A stretch of 64,000 nucleotides of DNA from Anabas testudineus (GCF_900324465.2 NC_046612.1:2222943-2286942); one strand, 5' to 3'; positions 16,084-29,182 are shown, counted from the stretch's first letter. Notes: generated from the letters alone by a model not told the origin. Translations and numbers: made by a program.

Positions 16084-19000
16084 TCATACATGGTTGTCCA
16101 GCAAAGCCTCTATGAGTCTTGAACTGTTTGTAATTGCTGTTGTTACCACAATGAATTTAAAACCTGAAACAAGAAAACACAAACGCTAGGGTTCACTTTC
16201 CTGAGAAAAAATACCTGATGTTGAAAAAAACAAAAGGTATTTCATCATCATCATCATAACAGATACCACATGCAGATAAGAAAGCACAAAACTGGAATTG
16301 TGTTATTAAGCAGATGCTACTGGGTCATGTTTGTATGTTGGAGACATTCAGGAACAGCACAGAGAGTAGGTCACCCCTGATGTGAGAGCATTCTGAGCCA
16401 ATAATTACTATTAACTATACCAGGGTTGCAATCTACATTGATCCTGGGACAGCTACTTCATTGTTTATCCTTATACCAAAACACACATCAACAAAAGCTT
16501 CTAAAATACAAAATCTGATGGATGAAGGTGACAGGGACACACACTTGAGAGAACCACAGGTCTTCTCCTGTAATGTCAAATATTCACCTCTCTCTCTGCC
16601 GAGGAAACGCAGGGCAGAAATCTCAGAGTAGGTGCAGCCACCGAGGAACATGACCAAGATGGTGCGCTGAGCGTCGTTCTTTGCAGCTAAATCAGCTCCG
16701 TTGCTGCCTGATAAAAACAGAGATATAAAAACCCTTAGTTCTTATTCATTGAAAAGGTTTGAGTCTCACTGAGCAACCTCCACTTGTTTATTTCACAGTC
16801 AGCATTATAATGATATGTCCTTCTGATCTAACCTGGACCAGCAAACTCATGTGCATTTAGCAGCCTGGTCACTTCTTCAAGCCCTGTCCAACCATCTCGC
16901 TCCAACACCTACACAGCACACGCCAGGAATCACAGAAAGAAGCATTAACAATCTCTTACTGAGAAACAAAACACGTCATGTAGAATAAAGGAATCCTGCT
17001 GGTTTCACTCACCTGTTCAATGAGTTTGCAGCTCAGAGGAACGTAGGCACCACTGAAGATGTACGCCATGTCTCGTGGGACGCGCAGGTCATACTCCTCA
17101 TCTGACTTTGGCACCTTTACACAAAGCATGTACATGACACTTACACTGAGATAAAGGCAAAATACTATTGTGATTTTTTAACACGATTTATGAGATGGAT
17201 GGATGAATGGACCAGAATGGTAAACAAGATGATAATTTACCAGGTTGAGCTTTCTGCTCAAAGCTCTGAAGTTGCTTTTCTTTGCCAGAGAAGAGAAGGC
17301 ATCGGTCAGCTTTCCTGGAGGAAAATGCAATTTAAAACCAATAAAAAAGAGGATAAAGAGAGTTTAATCATTCAGCCATTTCTTATAAATGACGGAGAAT
17401 AAGGAGTGAGAAGCGAGTTTTACCTGCAGTTTTGTCATTGACCAGTTTGCCCACTTTGCTCTCCATGGCAGTCAGGGTTTCCCCGGGCTGCTGCTCCACC
17501 AGCAGCCCCAACTGCCTCAGGTTGGCAAAGGTGAGTAGGTGATTGATACCATAGCTCTGATGGGGACAGGATTGACCAATTAAACCAGTAGTTCGTTAAC
17601 TGGTTTTACCTCATTAAATTAGGTCAAATTTAAAGGTAGCATTTGTCAATTTAGTGATTATTTTCTTTGTTTAATTAAAACATTTAAAATCTAGCTTTGT
17701 TTGCTGTGTAGCTCCAACATTTACTTTCACTGCTGCCAAATAAGACTGAATTTATGAATTCAGAAGACATTAATAATAAAACTTAATATTAATGAATCTC
17801 CTTGAATCTAAACCTAACAGGACCTGAACATAATAGATTTCTGCAGAAACCTGATTTATGAGGCATGTGTTCACAAATTTCTCACTGCAGTTGAATATTT
17901 TCTATAAGCTAAACTTACTTAGACACTTGTTAAGCCTCACCTTTAGATACTGTGCTTTTAATGACCGGTAATCTTTTGGTAGGAGCCCTGCAGAAAAACA
18001 CCATTACATACTTTATTACTGCACAATAATAATCAGATTCTGTATTTGAAATAATCTAAGAAGACAACTCACCATTTTCTGTGATTGAGAGAAGACACAG
18101 CAGCCTCAGACTTTCTATCATGGAGATCTTGAAAAATGAAAAAAAAAGTAAGTTTTCAGCATGTTAGTAGTATTTTTTTATTATTTGAACCATTTTCTAA
18201 TTAGACCGACTGAGTTGAAGCACCTGTCTGTTGATGTGCTCCTCTATGAAAGAAATGCATTCACGGATTTCAAATCCCTCGAGCAAAGCTGGAATTAACA
18301 CAAACAAAAATATCCTGTGAAGTTGAAACAGCATTAATTATCATTCAGCTAAACCTGAATCAATCATCTTACAGTGTTCTGTCTTCAGCAGCTCCTGGAA
18401 ATCCTGCTTTGTTTTCTTCTTCATTATCGACTCACTAGCACCGATGTCTGCAAGTGAATCATCAGCACGCGTTGAAACACAACATTCACTCTGGTATGCA
18501 GTATACTGCTGACAGTATACACTCACGTAGGCTGAGCAGTCGATGCTCCTGTTTTAACCCTTTTAGTTCCTCTGACACAAACGTCTTCATCTGCTGTATG
18601 TCCATCCCTCGACGCTTCTGTGAAAGACCAAAACACAGGTTTAAGTCAGTCACTTTACAGTTGCCTTTAGTTTAGTAGTTATCGTGACTTGTAAATGTAG
18701 TAAACATTCACTCACATCATATGCTGTCTGGAGATTCCTGGCTTTCTGACTGAGGAAGCCAAACACGTTGGAGAAGTGCTCATTTCTGATTTCATTGAAG
18801 ACCTTAAGTACGAGACGTGAGTTCAGAAGGACGTTTAACTGAAAATGGCGATGCTTAAAGATCTGCAGTAGATGGTTCACCTTGGCTGTCATACTTACCT
18901 TATCCTGGGAGTTCAGCATGACTTTAATGCTTTTGTCAGAGGAGGTAACATCAGGACCTAACTCCACACATCCTGCAGAAAAAAAGAAAATAGACAAAAT

Positions 19001-21460
19001 GTATAGCAAACAGAGTCTGGCAGAGTATAGCCAACTGTAGAAGAGGATAGTGGAGCAGGGAGAGGGTGAGCTGGGAGGAGCAGGGTGGACTGATTTTTTG
19101 TCTCTTGCTAGCACTCGTTTAATTTGTAAATTGTAGCTTTAAGTAAAACTCCCAACACCTCACTACAGAAATACTCTTTAGTACTGCATTCTGAATTTTA
19201 CCTGGGTTAAAACACTTTAAGTATCAAAAGTGAAACTGTGTTGTCAGATACAGATATTCATCCTGAAGGCAGTAAACTCTCCACCTGCTGCTTTGGTACC
19301 CACCACATTTGATTCTAAATATATCATCCACGAGTCCTTCATAGACAACTTGGGAACACAGAGGAGTGACATAGTCCACATCTGTAGAGACAGTGACAAT
19401 GTTGAGGAGGACAGAAAGCACAACACAGCATGTTGTCCACTGAGGAAAGGATACATGGCTTTTTACCTCTGTCGATAAGAAAAACCTTTCCTATGTCAAC
19501 CTTATCAGTTTTTTGTTCCCCTTCTTTTATCTGCCTCCACGACTCGTATACCATCTGATACAATACAGAAACAGAGAATCACTGGCAGTTCAATCTTCAA
19601 TGTGCAAATCTGAAACAACATCAGCAGAAACATTATCTTAATGGACTGATTATACTGCACCTTGGAACATCGTCCAATCCCGTAGACCTTAGAAAATGGG
19701 CCATAAAGGGAGTGAAGCAGGTGCAGTGCGTTGCTTGCCGTCCTCACCCACCGCTGGTCACCTGCCTGTCAAAATCATTTGATTTATGGTTAAATAGAAG
19801 GTCAAATCCAAATCCAAATCAAGACTAACCAGGTTAGCTCTTTCTTAGACTCCGTATTTACCAGGAAGTTGTCTCTAAAGAATTCTGGCAGTTCCAGACT
19901 GATGATATCTTCATCGAGTGGAAGAAGATAGAAGGGCCATTCATCAGTGGTCACATCTGTGGGAAGAACTGGTTTAACACTTCAAAAACACCATTCAGTT
20001 CAGCTAAACAAAATGTGAAGATACTAACCACCAAAGATCCCCTGTTCCTCCAGCACTGCATCACATGCGTAGAACTGAATGGCACAAGATGGTCAGCAGA
20101 TTAATATGATTGTCTCAAACTAATTAAAGCAGAGTTTGAACACAACAGCAGAGCAGGAAATACCTTCTGAGAGGTAAAGATTATTTTGTAACTTCTAGCT
20201 TTTCCTGCAGCCTTGTCTGCGTTGACAACATCTGGATAAAGAAGGAATACATAATGAAATACACATACAGTTTGAAGGTATGTTGGATTATTTCTGTGAG
20301 GAGATTGTATACATCCTCTACCTTTTATTCAGTTAAATTTAATTTTGTCAAAAGGGTTATTATTAATTGTATAAAGCTTCTTTTACTTACCACAGATCCA
20401 CTTCACTGTTTGGATTCTTGGCCGGATCAGAAAACAGAGCCTACAAGAGACAAGGCCACACTGTCAAGTAGTCCCATCAGGTATGTGTGAAATGTACAGA
20501 GTGTGAACAGTGCAGGGCCTCACTGATCTGAGTTGCTGATAACAGGTTTGTATTCCACTTTGTAGAGTTTGTCGACTTCATGTTGCTACAAAAAGAAAAA
20601 GAGACAGAATGTTTAAGAAAGAGACTTCTCCAGAGCTTCTCAATATTAAAAGTCAAGCAAATCAAATCAAAGGAGTATTTGAAGAGTTCACCCTTAGTGT
20701 TGACACATTAGCGATCCGATCCAACGGGCTCATCAAGTCTGCCTCAATAAAGAGGTCCTTCTTCCCTGGCAGCTGTGTGACAACGAGAGAAAGATGAAGA
20801 TTGAAGGCAAAAATCTCAACTGTAAACACACAATATATTTTCTACGGATGACGACAGACTGAATTCTGTGTGTTAACATGAAATATTTAACAACCACGCT
20901 GTAAAGATAAAAAAAATACATCAATGTGTGTAGGAACACCTTCTCAGTGATTTCGATCTTCTCCACCTGGCTTTAACATCCAGTCCCAGGTTGTTGTGAT
21001 GAATTTGAAAACATTTAAGTTAAAGAGTTGAAGTTTATCGTACATAAGTACTATGTATTTACATTTGAAGATATGGTAAGCTGATGACATGAGATTAGAA
21101 TGGAGTATGTACTCCAATAAGGTAATGAGGTGTATGAAGTAAGTCGTGCAAAACAAAAATTATAAGTTATTATGTTTGTTGTGTCCCCTAGAAATGACAT
21201 AGGCTCCTATTGTTGAGCTGTCGCCATCTGTTGTCACTCATTCAACACTCATCAACTAATTGAATTAATAATACTGACAGGTATTTTCTAGGTGGTATGT
21301 CAACAGTAGGAGGCAGGCGGAAGTCAGCCGAGCCAAACAAAGCAGCGACATATCGTGACTTTACCTGTTCCAGCAGGTAGATGAGCTGGTCTTTGGCCAG
21401 CCTCTTGAGCATAGAGAAGTCAGGGAGCTCCGGGGAGTCTTTCCTGGCACTGTGAGCCAT
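16084..21460 (-). CDS. vps33b: Vacuolar protein sorting-associated protein 33B (Sec1/Munc18 family)
   Basis: SNARE-regulating Sec1/Munc18 protein that pairs with VIPAS39 in late endosome, lysosome and alpha-granule trafficking; human loss causes ARC syndrome. I placed 23 coding exons: 21365-21460, 20692-20772, 20524-20585, 20391-20440, 20164-20231, 20032-20074, 19862-19956, 19661-19765, 19467-19554, 19304-19381, 18899-18972, 18716-18802, 18527-18617, 18373-18447, 18224-18288, 18073-18127, 17941-17987, 17424-17556, 17241-17314, 17013-17114, 16833-16908, 16588-16707, 16084-16163. They total 614 residues (human 617). Family landmarks in order: [20 protein letters not shown] at the start, [64 protein letters not shown] and [18 protein letters not shown] near the end. 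The extreme C-terminus (after NSSRLIEAL) is more divergent. Confidence 0.97.
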
Positions 21461-21920
21461 ACTGGGCTGAACCGGGAGACAGAACAGCAGCACTCCAGAA
21501 ACTGAAAATACAATGACAGAAAGGCTGCAACACGAAGAAGCGCACAGAGGAGACGACAATCTGTGCTGTGTGGATCTACTGGCTACGTTAGCTTGTTGGC
21601 TAAAAACACATCCTGCACATCACACGGATTTTCGAGACTAGCGGTTGGGTCGAAATGCTGAAACCGATAATATAATTAGTTTCACAACAAATAAAAAAGA
21701 AATACAAATGTGACGGTGAATATCTATGACAACAATATAAAAAAGGCGTTTAGCTGAGTTGACAGCTTCCCGCTTCCGTAGCTAAATAAGCGGAACTGAT
21801 CCCGTTTTCAGTTGTTTCCCCCGGACCCTGGATTGGAACGGACCGCTGTACGTTTAGAAAAGGACCGACGTTCAGACGAGAAATTATCCGGCGGCGTTTT
21901 ACTTTCACTTACTCTTAAAA
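21461..21920. promoter_or_regulatory. Shared vps33b/hddc3 head-to-head promoter region
   Basis: The ATGs of vps33b (minus) and hddc3 (plus) lie 460 bp apart, facing away from each other. Between them are an ETS-like CTTCCG at 21773-21778, GGAA cores and an inverted CCAAT (ATTGG, 21832-21836); there is no TATA box. Such an arrangement fits a bidirectional housekeeping promoter. Where transcription starts is not visible. Confidence 0.55.
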
Positions 21921-24034
21921 ATGAATTCAGACGCGGCATTGTTGTTAGAAACTGTTAATTTCGCCGCAGAAAAACACCGCAACCAGCGGCGCAAAGATGT
22001 GGACGGAACGCCGTATATTAATCACCCGATTGGTAAGAACAGGACATTTTATTATGACACCTTCAAATGCTGCTCGTAAATCTGTTTACCCTGACAACGG
22101 TAAACTCAGGTGGTGAGAAGAGGATCATTTATTATTTATAAATAACAATAACTTCACTTTCCGAACAAAGTTACTGTTTTTAAAAATAGCGTTGTTTAAT
22201 ATTGACCCTTGATGTGACATTTGATGGAGGGAGACTGAACTCTGATGGATATTAGTGTTAGTTACTGGAGCTGTCCCCTGTCTCATATTCATCTTTTGAT
22301 GTCAAACCCAAATGTTTTCATTTTCTATTGCAAAAATAAAGGAACTGCCTCACTATTCCAATACTTTTGGAGAGTGTAAATGTAATTTGATCATGTAATT
22401 TAGTTGATTATTTATTGTCTTCCAACCCAGGAACAGACACAAATGACTTATTAGATAAATCTGGTATGCATCTGTTTTTTTCCATTTGATAAATTAAAAA
22501 CTTTACTGAATGTGATGAGATATGGACACAGTGGTGTGTACAGACCAGCTAAAGACTAAGTTACAGATCTGTTTGCATGTACTCAAGATATCAGCTGAGA
22601 AGAACAATTGTTACTATCAGCTGGTTATAGCTCCCCGTGCAGTGCTCAGGGAGATAGATGGCAGCCCATGTCATCCTTAACCTTTGTACATTCTGCGAAG
22701 ATGAAGCGTCTGCCCTTCAGACTGTGACAGGGGTAGATTACTTCAATAACTTATCCTAAAGAGACATAAAGTTACATAAAGCATATTTGATCTGATCTGT
22801 TTCTTTAAAACAATATTTTTTATGACAATTTTTACTGTTGATAGCAACTATTCATGATTCAGTTTATTTTTGGTAATGATACTAGAACCATTGGCAGGAC
22901 AAAGTGAATAAGTCTAAACTTCAGTACTTATAAAAGTTTTTGTTATTACTTTAGGCACATTAAATTTGTTAATACTCTTGACTTAGGTGAAGATCAGATC
23001 ACATTTTATGACAAATTACTGAAGAAAACCATAAGGTTTTCTTCAGTAATTTATAAGGTTCACATCCTTTTTTTTTGCCACTGTGTTTGATACTACTGAG
23101 TGGTTCTATATACTGATGCTCACAACTCTGTATGTGTACTTTTAAGGAGTAGCAAGAATCCTTAGTCAGGAAGGAGGCATCACAGACATTGAGGTTTTGC
23201 AAGTAAGTTGTTATCAGTAAGTTACTGTGAAGAAACACTGTAAAGTATGCATATCTTCTGTTACTGAGCTTATGCATTGGGTTTCCCTGCAGGCTGCCCT
23301 GCTTCATGACACAGTGGAGGACACGGACACCACCCCTGCAGAGCTTGAAGCTAAATTTGGAGCCACTGTGGCTCGTATTGTTCAGGAGGTGACAGATGAC
23401 AAAAGCCTGCCCAAACAGGAGAGGAAACTTCTGCAGGTGGAACATGCGCCTCATTGCAGCCGTGAAGCCAAACTGGTCAAACTGGCCGATAAACTGTACA
23501 ACTTGAGGGACCTGAACCGCTGCACACCTGTTGGTCAGCACCTCTCTTTCAATTCACACCCCTTAGTTTAACAGTCCATACTTGTTAGTAGGATGAATTC
23601 ATTGTTGGTTTTGGTGATTTTGTCAACAATTAATTAGAGGAACATTATCAATTTGTCAATAAAGTGTGTCCTAGAAACAAAAATTTAAAAATGCAAAAAT
23701 AGTTCCTTTCTCATAGTTGAATTATATCCATGTAAACCTAATTGGAGTGATGTAGTAGTGCTTTAATAGCGTATAACTAGTCAACAGATAAATATAGTGG
23801 TGCACTGTAATTTTTCCCAGTCAAGGTTTTTGTAAATTCCTAAAAATGCAAGAATTTAAAGTTCAGCCTGTACATCACCGTTTTTTTTCTGTGTGTTGGG
23901 CAGGTTGGACAGCTGAGCGGGTGCAGGAGTATTTTGTGTGGGCCTCTGAGGTGGTAAAAGGCCTAAAAGGAACGAACGCTGCACTGGAGGAGAAGCTGGA
24001 AGAGCTGTTCAGACAGAGAGGAGTCCGGCTCTGA
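21921..24034 (+). CDS. hddc3: Guanosine-3',5'-bis(diphosphate) 3'-pyrophosphohydrolase MESH1
   Basis: Metazoan SpoT-like HD-domain hydrolase. It cleaves ppGpp in vitro and is reported to act as a cytosolic NADPH phosphatase. Four exons: 21921-22032, 23147-23202, 23293-23533, 23904-24034, giving 179 residues, the same as the human protein. The metal and catalytic residues sit at the expected numbers: His35 (in PYINHP), His61-Asp62 of the HD motif ([10 protein letters not shown]), Glu65-Asp66, and Asp122 (in [12 protein letters not shown]). It is therefore expected to be active. It ends close to a poly(A) signal and is transcribed away from vps33b. Confidence 0.97.
22936..23090. repeat. Fragment of a teleost MITE-like repeat in hddc3 intron 1
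   Basis: Phrases 'gacttaggtgaagatcagat' and 'ggttcacatcctttttttt' then 'ttgccac' match, from memory, one end of a common fish repeat that reads 'gtggcaagaaaaagtatgtg' on the other strand. Related pieces lie at 36692-36722 and 54552-54770. A perfect hairpin is embedded in it (separate entry). Confidence 0.55.
23013..23052. repeat. Perfect 18-bp inverted repeat with 4-nt loop
   Basis: The arm 23013-23030 is the exact reverse complement of 23035-23052, with ATAA between. The hairpin stem has no mismatch. It lies inside the repeat fragment in hddc3 intron 1, about 95 bp before exon 2. Confidence 0.97.
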
Positions 24035-24070
24035 TAACACACCCCATAGGAGAAAAACTTTTTATATTAC

Positions 24071-24076
24071 AATAAA
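24071..24076 (+). terminator. hddc3: hddc3 poly(A) signal
   Basis: AATAAA lies 37 bases past the hddc3 stop codon, implying a very short 3' UTR. Confidence 0.75.
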
Positions 24077-24169
24077 ATATACTGCTGAAAAGAAATTTAA
24101 TGAACACTTGAGCTGTGCTCACTGCCTGGCACCTTGGAGCTTAGTGTAGTGGGTTCCGGGTTCCTCCTG

Positions 24170-24500
24170 GGGCCCGGCCTCATTTGTTGCGAGTATGCAG
24201 GCAGTTCCTGGAGGATGAGGTAATTGATACCATTGACTGACCCCACACTCGCCTGACCTAAATCCAATAGACCTCTGGGACATTATGATTCAGTCCATCC
24301 AACGCACTAGGTTGAACCTCAGACTGTCAGGCAGCTCAGTAATGTGCTGGTCCAGATCTGGGAGGAGATACCAGGACACCATCTGTCACCTCATTAGGAG
24401 CATGCACTATACATTTTCATTAAATACATTCAGTATGTAACCTCTGTGATGTCTGTGTATACACTGTGCACCATATTTCTCACAGACTACTTATTCCAAA
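24170..24500 (+). mobile_element. Tc1/mariner-like DNA transposon relic
   Basis: Decays from a transposase 3' end. In shifting frames it still reads like the Tc1-family tail: a 'FLEDE..IDTID' stretch, then a proline-rich 'SPDLNPI'-like segment followed by 'LWDIM'-like words, then 'RSMH'. Stops and frame changes are frequent and no 5' part is present, so it is a dead plain DNA transposon fragment. It lies between hddc3 and mfap1. Confidence 0.6.
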
Positions 24501-24990
24501 TTCAGAAAGTTCTAATTTGAATCTGTAATCGTCAAAGGGCTTATGCATACAAAATGAACACAGAAGGTGTTCAGGTGAGTTTTTCTTTATGTAAAATCAA
24601 CTTATGTAAAGATGCACATAAGATTTGCTCTGTGTAATTTGGATTGATATTTTTAAGAAATAAAGGTGCTTGGATGCGTCTGTATGGGAAATACAGTACA
24701 TACTGTACACACAGGTGTGTGTCTTTCTAAACTATGTCACTTCATTTTGGCACAGGTTAACTCTAATCAAGCTCAAGCTTTTTTTCCAATTTTGGTTACT
24801 AATAGTTGATTGGAAAATGGCAAACTAATGGCAAACTGAAGTGAAAGGATCGGAACACTTTCCCATGGACTGTGATATCGGTCACTAGACGGCGGTATTT
24901 TACGGTTGTACACGATACTACTTCACCTCACATTTAGTCGATTTAAAAAGATTTGTATTTTGGAAATAAACTGTAGTGTGTAGCCACTAT

Positions 24991-25021
<31 letters not shown>

Positions 25022-25206
25022 AGTAAAGTTCACTGTGTTTTCGTGAACTTTTATTGGGCGGAACTGTCTGTCGGAACAAATCCACTTCCTGTCCGTTCAC
25101 GCATTTTGTTGAACTTCCGTTTGTAAGAAACGACGTCGAGCTCGTTTTGTTCAAGTGAAATACTCATTATTATTTCTCTACAGCTGATATCGTTGAACAG
25201 GCAGCC
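24501..25206 (+). promoter_or_regulatory. mfap1: mfap1 upstream region
   Basis: Mostly AT-rich spacer with a (AC)n tract at 24991-25017. The last 130 bases before the mfap1 ATG hold a GGGCGG-like box near 25057 and ETS-type CTTCC cores near 25086 and 25114, as expected of a TATA-less housekeeping promoter. Confidence 0.4.
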
Positions 25207-28200
25207 ATGTCTAGTGGCGACACAAACATGAAGCTCCCACCGATCCAGTCCACGGCCGGAGCCGTACCGGTTCGGAATGAGAAAGGTGAGACCTAGCAGT
25301 TTGTTAACAGGCGGCTAGCGGCGTGCTAAGTTAGCTAGCTTAGCTAGTAGAGCTGCAACCAACGACTGTTTTCATGACATCTTAATCATTCTGTCCATAA
25401 ACAATGAACACTATGAAATACAAGCTTTCACAAATTCTGGGAGTCCATGGTGAAGTTTAAGTTGTTTTGTCTAACCAATAACTCACAGAGACATGGAATA
25501 AACATCTGGTCCCATTTAATAAATCCATCAACTCATCACATGTGCAGTCCGTCATTATGTTGCATAAAAGTCAAGTAATGTGGAATGTAAACACAATGCA
25601 GTACAATTTAGTTGAAAGTGTTGGTTGACTAAATGATGGAACTGTAAAACTGCTGTAAAACGAAATCCCAGCATGTTGCAGCCTTTTCTGTAAACACCCT
25701 GAAATTGCAGTTCGAAGATTTCACAATGGGATGAAAACATGTTGATTCTTTCCCAACACAAGCATCTTAAAATGTCCATAATACATAATAAAACCTATAC
25801 ACAGTTAAATGGTAGACCACCAACAACAAACTACATAATTTACCCATGTTCCAGTGATTTTAATCCAGTGATCATTATCTACTGGAGTTTTCTTGTTCTT
25901 CAGATAATTTACTATTTAGTAATGTTAGTAAGATGCAAGGCATCAAAACATTTGCAAAATGTTGCATAATACCAAAGTTAATTTACTTAGTTGTTATGTG
26001 TGATTAGACTGAGATGTGTAGTGTGAGCTTTGTGGAAAGAAAAAAAATTAACTGTTAAGGCTAAAAAAAAGAGATTTAATTCATTCTTGATTCATGTGCT
26101 ATTTTTATAACTTTATATATTTTTCAAAAATCCAGAGATAATTCAGTTTACAAACCTCACATTTGTGAACTGGAATCTGCTAATTTTTGGGCAACTTGTA
26201 AATAATGATCTGATTATTAAAATGTTTTTTATTATGTTTATTATTTTTCAGAATTGTTGAAGTGGTAGTAAACATTCTGAGAAACATTTAAATGTTTACT
26301 GTAATGACCAAGTTTGTTCTTCGTGTCTGTTCTTTTCCCAGGTGAGCTCTCAATGGAGAAGGTGAAGGTGAAGAGGTATGTGTCAGGTAAACGTCCTGAC
26401 TACGCGCCAATGGAGTCTTCAGATGAAGAAGAAGAGGAGTTACCACTTGTGAGGAAGGGAAAGGAAGTCGAGCCAGAGGTGGAAGTGGAGGAGGACGACG
26501 TCTCTGATCCGCGTCTCAAACGTTTGCTCAACCGTGTCTCTGAGGACGTGGAGGAGAGGTATTGCAGTGCCTTTTAAATTTGATTTGCTCGCTCTGTTTC
26601 CTGTTGCCAAAATTCAACATCTGCCTACTGTTTTTGTCCTTAGGCTTGCAAGACACAGGCAGATCGCAGAGCCTGAAGTTGTGGTTGAGAGCAGTGAGGA
26701 CTCTGACGAAGGCACATGGCACCCAGAACGTGAGGAGAGCAGTGAGGATGAAGAAGAGGAAGAAGTTGATGATGAGGTTGCTATGAGTTTGTCCCTGTTA
26801 CTTAAGCATTTCTGGTTGCAGTTATTTTGTTGTTTTAGGTAATAGAATTAGGAAAGTTTTAAAGATGGACTGTCTGATTCTGTGTAGGAAATTGAGAGGA
26901 GACGAGCAATGATGAGGCAGCGAGCCCTGGAACGCAAGAATGAGGAGATGGAGGTCATGGAAGTGGAGGAGGAAGGGAGGTCAGGGGAGGAGTCGGAGTC
27001 TGAGTCTGAGTATGAAGAATACACCGACAGTGAAGATGAAGCAGAGCCGCGACTCAAACCTGTCTTCATCCGCAAGTAGGAACTGAAACGACACAAAATG
27101 TTTCTTTAATTGATGAACTTTCTCACCTCAGCTAACGGATAAAATATTTGTTCTTTAGTTCTTATGTCTAAGAAGAGGTAGATAGAAACCCATCAACAGA
27201 CTGGAGAAGATACTGAAAGAACAGGCAATTAGTCTGGCTGTTGAGTTCATATAGACATGAGATTTATCAGAATTATGGATTATATACTTGAAAAGAGACA
27301 TAAGAACATGGAGCAGCATGCTCAGTTTCTCTTCTGTCTGTTTGTACAACAGAAAGGACAGAGTCACAGTGGCAGAGCGTGAAGCAGAGGAGCAGAAGCA
27401 AAAAGAGCTGGAAGTGGAGGCAAAGAGGCAGGCAGAGGAGCGCCGACGCTATACCCTCAAGATTGTGGAGGAGGAGGCTAAGAAGGAGTTTGAGGAGAAT
27501 CGGCGCACACTGGCTGCTCTGGATGCTCTAGACACTGATGGAGAGAATGAAGAGGAAGAATATGAAGCCTGGAAAGTCAGAGAGCTGAAACGCATCAAGA
27601 GGGACAGAGAGGCCAGAGAAGTGTGAGTAAACTTTACATGTAACTACTAGAAATAAACTTCACATATGCAGTAGCCTCCAGTTAATGAATGGTGTTCATC
27701 CTCAGCCTGGAGAAGGAGAAGTCTGAAATTGATAGATTCCACAACATGACGGAAGAGGAGCGCAGGGCCGAGCTCCGCAACAACGGCAAACTTGTCACCA
27801 ACAAAGCCAGCAAAGGCAAATACAAGTTCCTCCAGAAGTACTACCACAGAGGAGCTTTCTTCATGGTAAGTGACTGCAGACAACATCTATCTTACCTGTG
27901 TCAGATATACCAAAGGGCGTATTCACTTCTGTTACCATCAGGAATCTTCCTGGATGGTGGTAAAGTTATTCTTCTTTTGACCTTTTGAGAAAACTCCTGA
28001 GATAAGAGAAGGACCAGTGTTTACCACTGCTGCTACTGATAACTTCACAGTTCATAAATGAGCTTCTCTATGATGACTGGTGTCACTTGGTTATTGATGG
28101 TATCAAAGGGAAGATCATTTCTAGCTGGTTTTATTTGGCCAACAATAGAAACCTAAAACGTTCAGTTTACTTTTTTTTAGGACAAAGTATATTTAAATAA

Positions 28201-28836
28201 AAAATTTAAATAAGTGCTGATTACATTTTGTATACAAAAACTACCATTTACAAATATTTCATATTGCATCATACATTTAGCTTAAGACAAAAATCTCTGT
28301 GTAACTAATGATGTGGTTTCTGCTACAGGATGCGGAGGATGACCTGTATAAGAGAGATTTTAGCCAACCTACTCTGGAGGATCACTTCAACAAAACCATC
28401 TTACCCAAAGTCATGCAGGTCAGCTGCTTTTACTCATATCTGGTACAGCAGGTTATATGGCAATCACTTTTTTCCCTGCAGCTCCCTGCTGAATGTTTTC
28501 TAACTGCTTATTTAAATGTGTTGAAGCTGAGCTACTTATTTAAAATTATTTTATACAAGATAATTATTTTTGTTCTATTTAGTTTAAAATAATTGAATTG
28601 TTGATGATTCAGTTCAGTTCTGATTTGACCTCTCTGGGGTTTGTTTTCCTTCTCAGGTCAAAAACTTTGGTCGGTCTGGACGCACCAAGTACACCCACCT
28701 GGTGGACCAGGACACCACGTCGTTTGACTCCGCCTGGGCCCAGGAAAGTGCTCAGAACAGCAAGTTCTTCAAGCAGAAGGCAGCAGGCGTGAGGGACGTG
28801 TTTGACCGTCCCACCGTGAAGAAGAGGAAAACCTGA
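25207..28836 (+). CDS. mfap1: Microfibrillar-associated protein 1 (spliceosomal B-complex protein)
   Basis: Despite its name, a nuclear spliceosome component of the B complex (Spp381-related region), working with PRPF38A and others. Eight exons: 25207-25285, 26342-26558, 26644-26776, 26888-27075, 27353-27622, 27706-27865, 28329-28418, 28657-28836, joining to 438 residues (human 439). The N-terminus has the conserved [16 protein letters not shown] motif. Then come strings of Glu/Asp with Ser and Arg/Lys-rich coiled coil, and a very conserved C-terminus with [35 protein letters not shown] and [20 protein letters not shown]. The start ATG has a good Kozak context. It converges on hypk. Confidence 0.97.
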
Positions 28837-29176
28837 GGTGCAAACTGAGAAAATCAACGCTGCAGCTTCACTGACTGTTTGGTAACTGAGCTGCACCCAG
28901 CTGATCTCTGCAATTTAATTTGTGGGAGGAAACAACAAAGACTGATTCCACAACTTGGATGAGCTGTTGATCTACCTGAAGGAGCAGCAAACCTTAAAAA
29001 TCTTAATTCCACATCTGCAGAATATCACTTTAATGTGGACGTTTGGCTGTAAAAATATAGCTTAAATTCTTTTTTTTTTTTTTTCTTATATTTGATGAGA
29101 TGTAGAGGGAAACTATTAGACTAGTGCCGATTCCTGTTTTGATTTCAGGTGTTACAGGTATTATGACTTGTTTGTG

Positions 29177-29182
29177 AATAAA
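29177..29182 (+). terminator. mfap1: mfap1 poly(A) signal
   Basis: AATAAA about 340 bases past the mfap1 stop. The hypk poly(A) signal on the other strand is less than 100 bp away, so the two transcripts end nearly back to back. Confidence 0.7.

Noticed and set aside
18650-19114. 154-codon minus-strand ORF in vps33b
   Set aside because: Read-through of two vps33b exons and their introns; splice sites and phases show the true exons.
22999-23541. 180-codon minus-strand ORF opposite hddc3 exon 3
   Set aside because: A shadow of the hddc3 coding exon running into the hairpin repeat; no family match.
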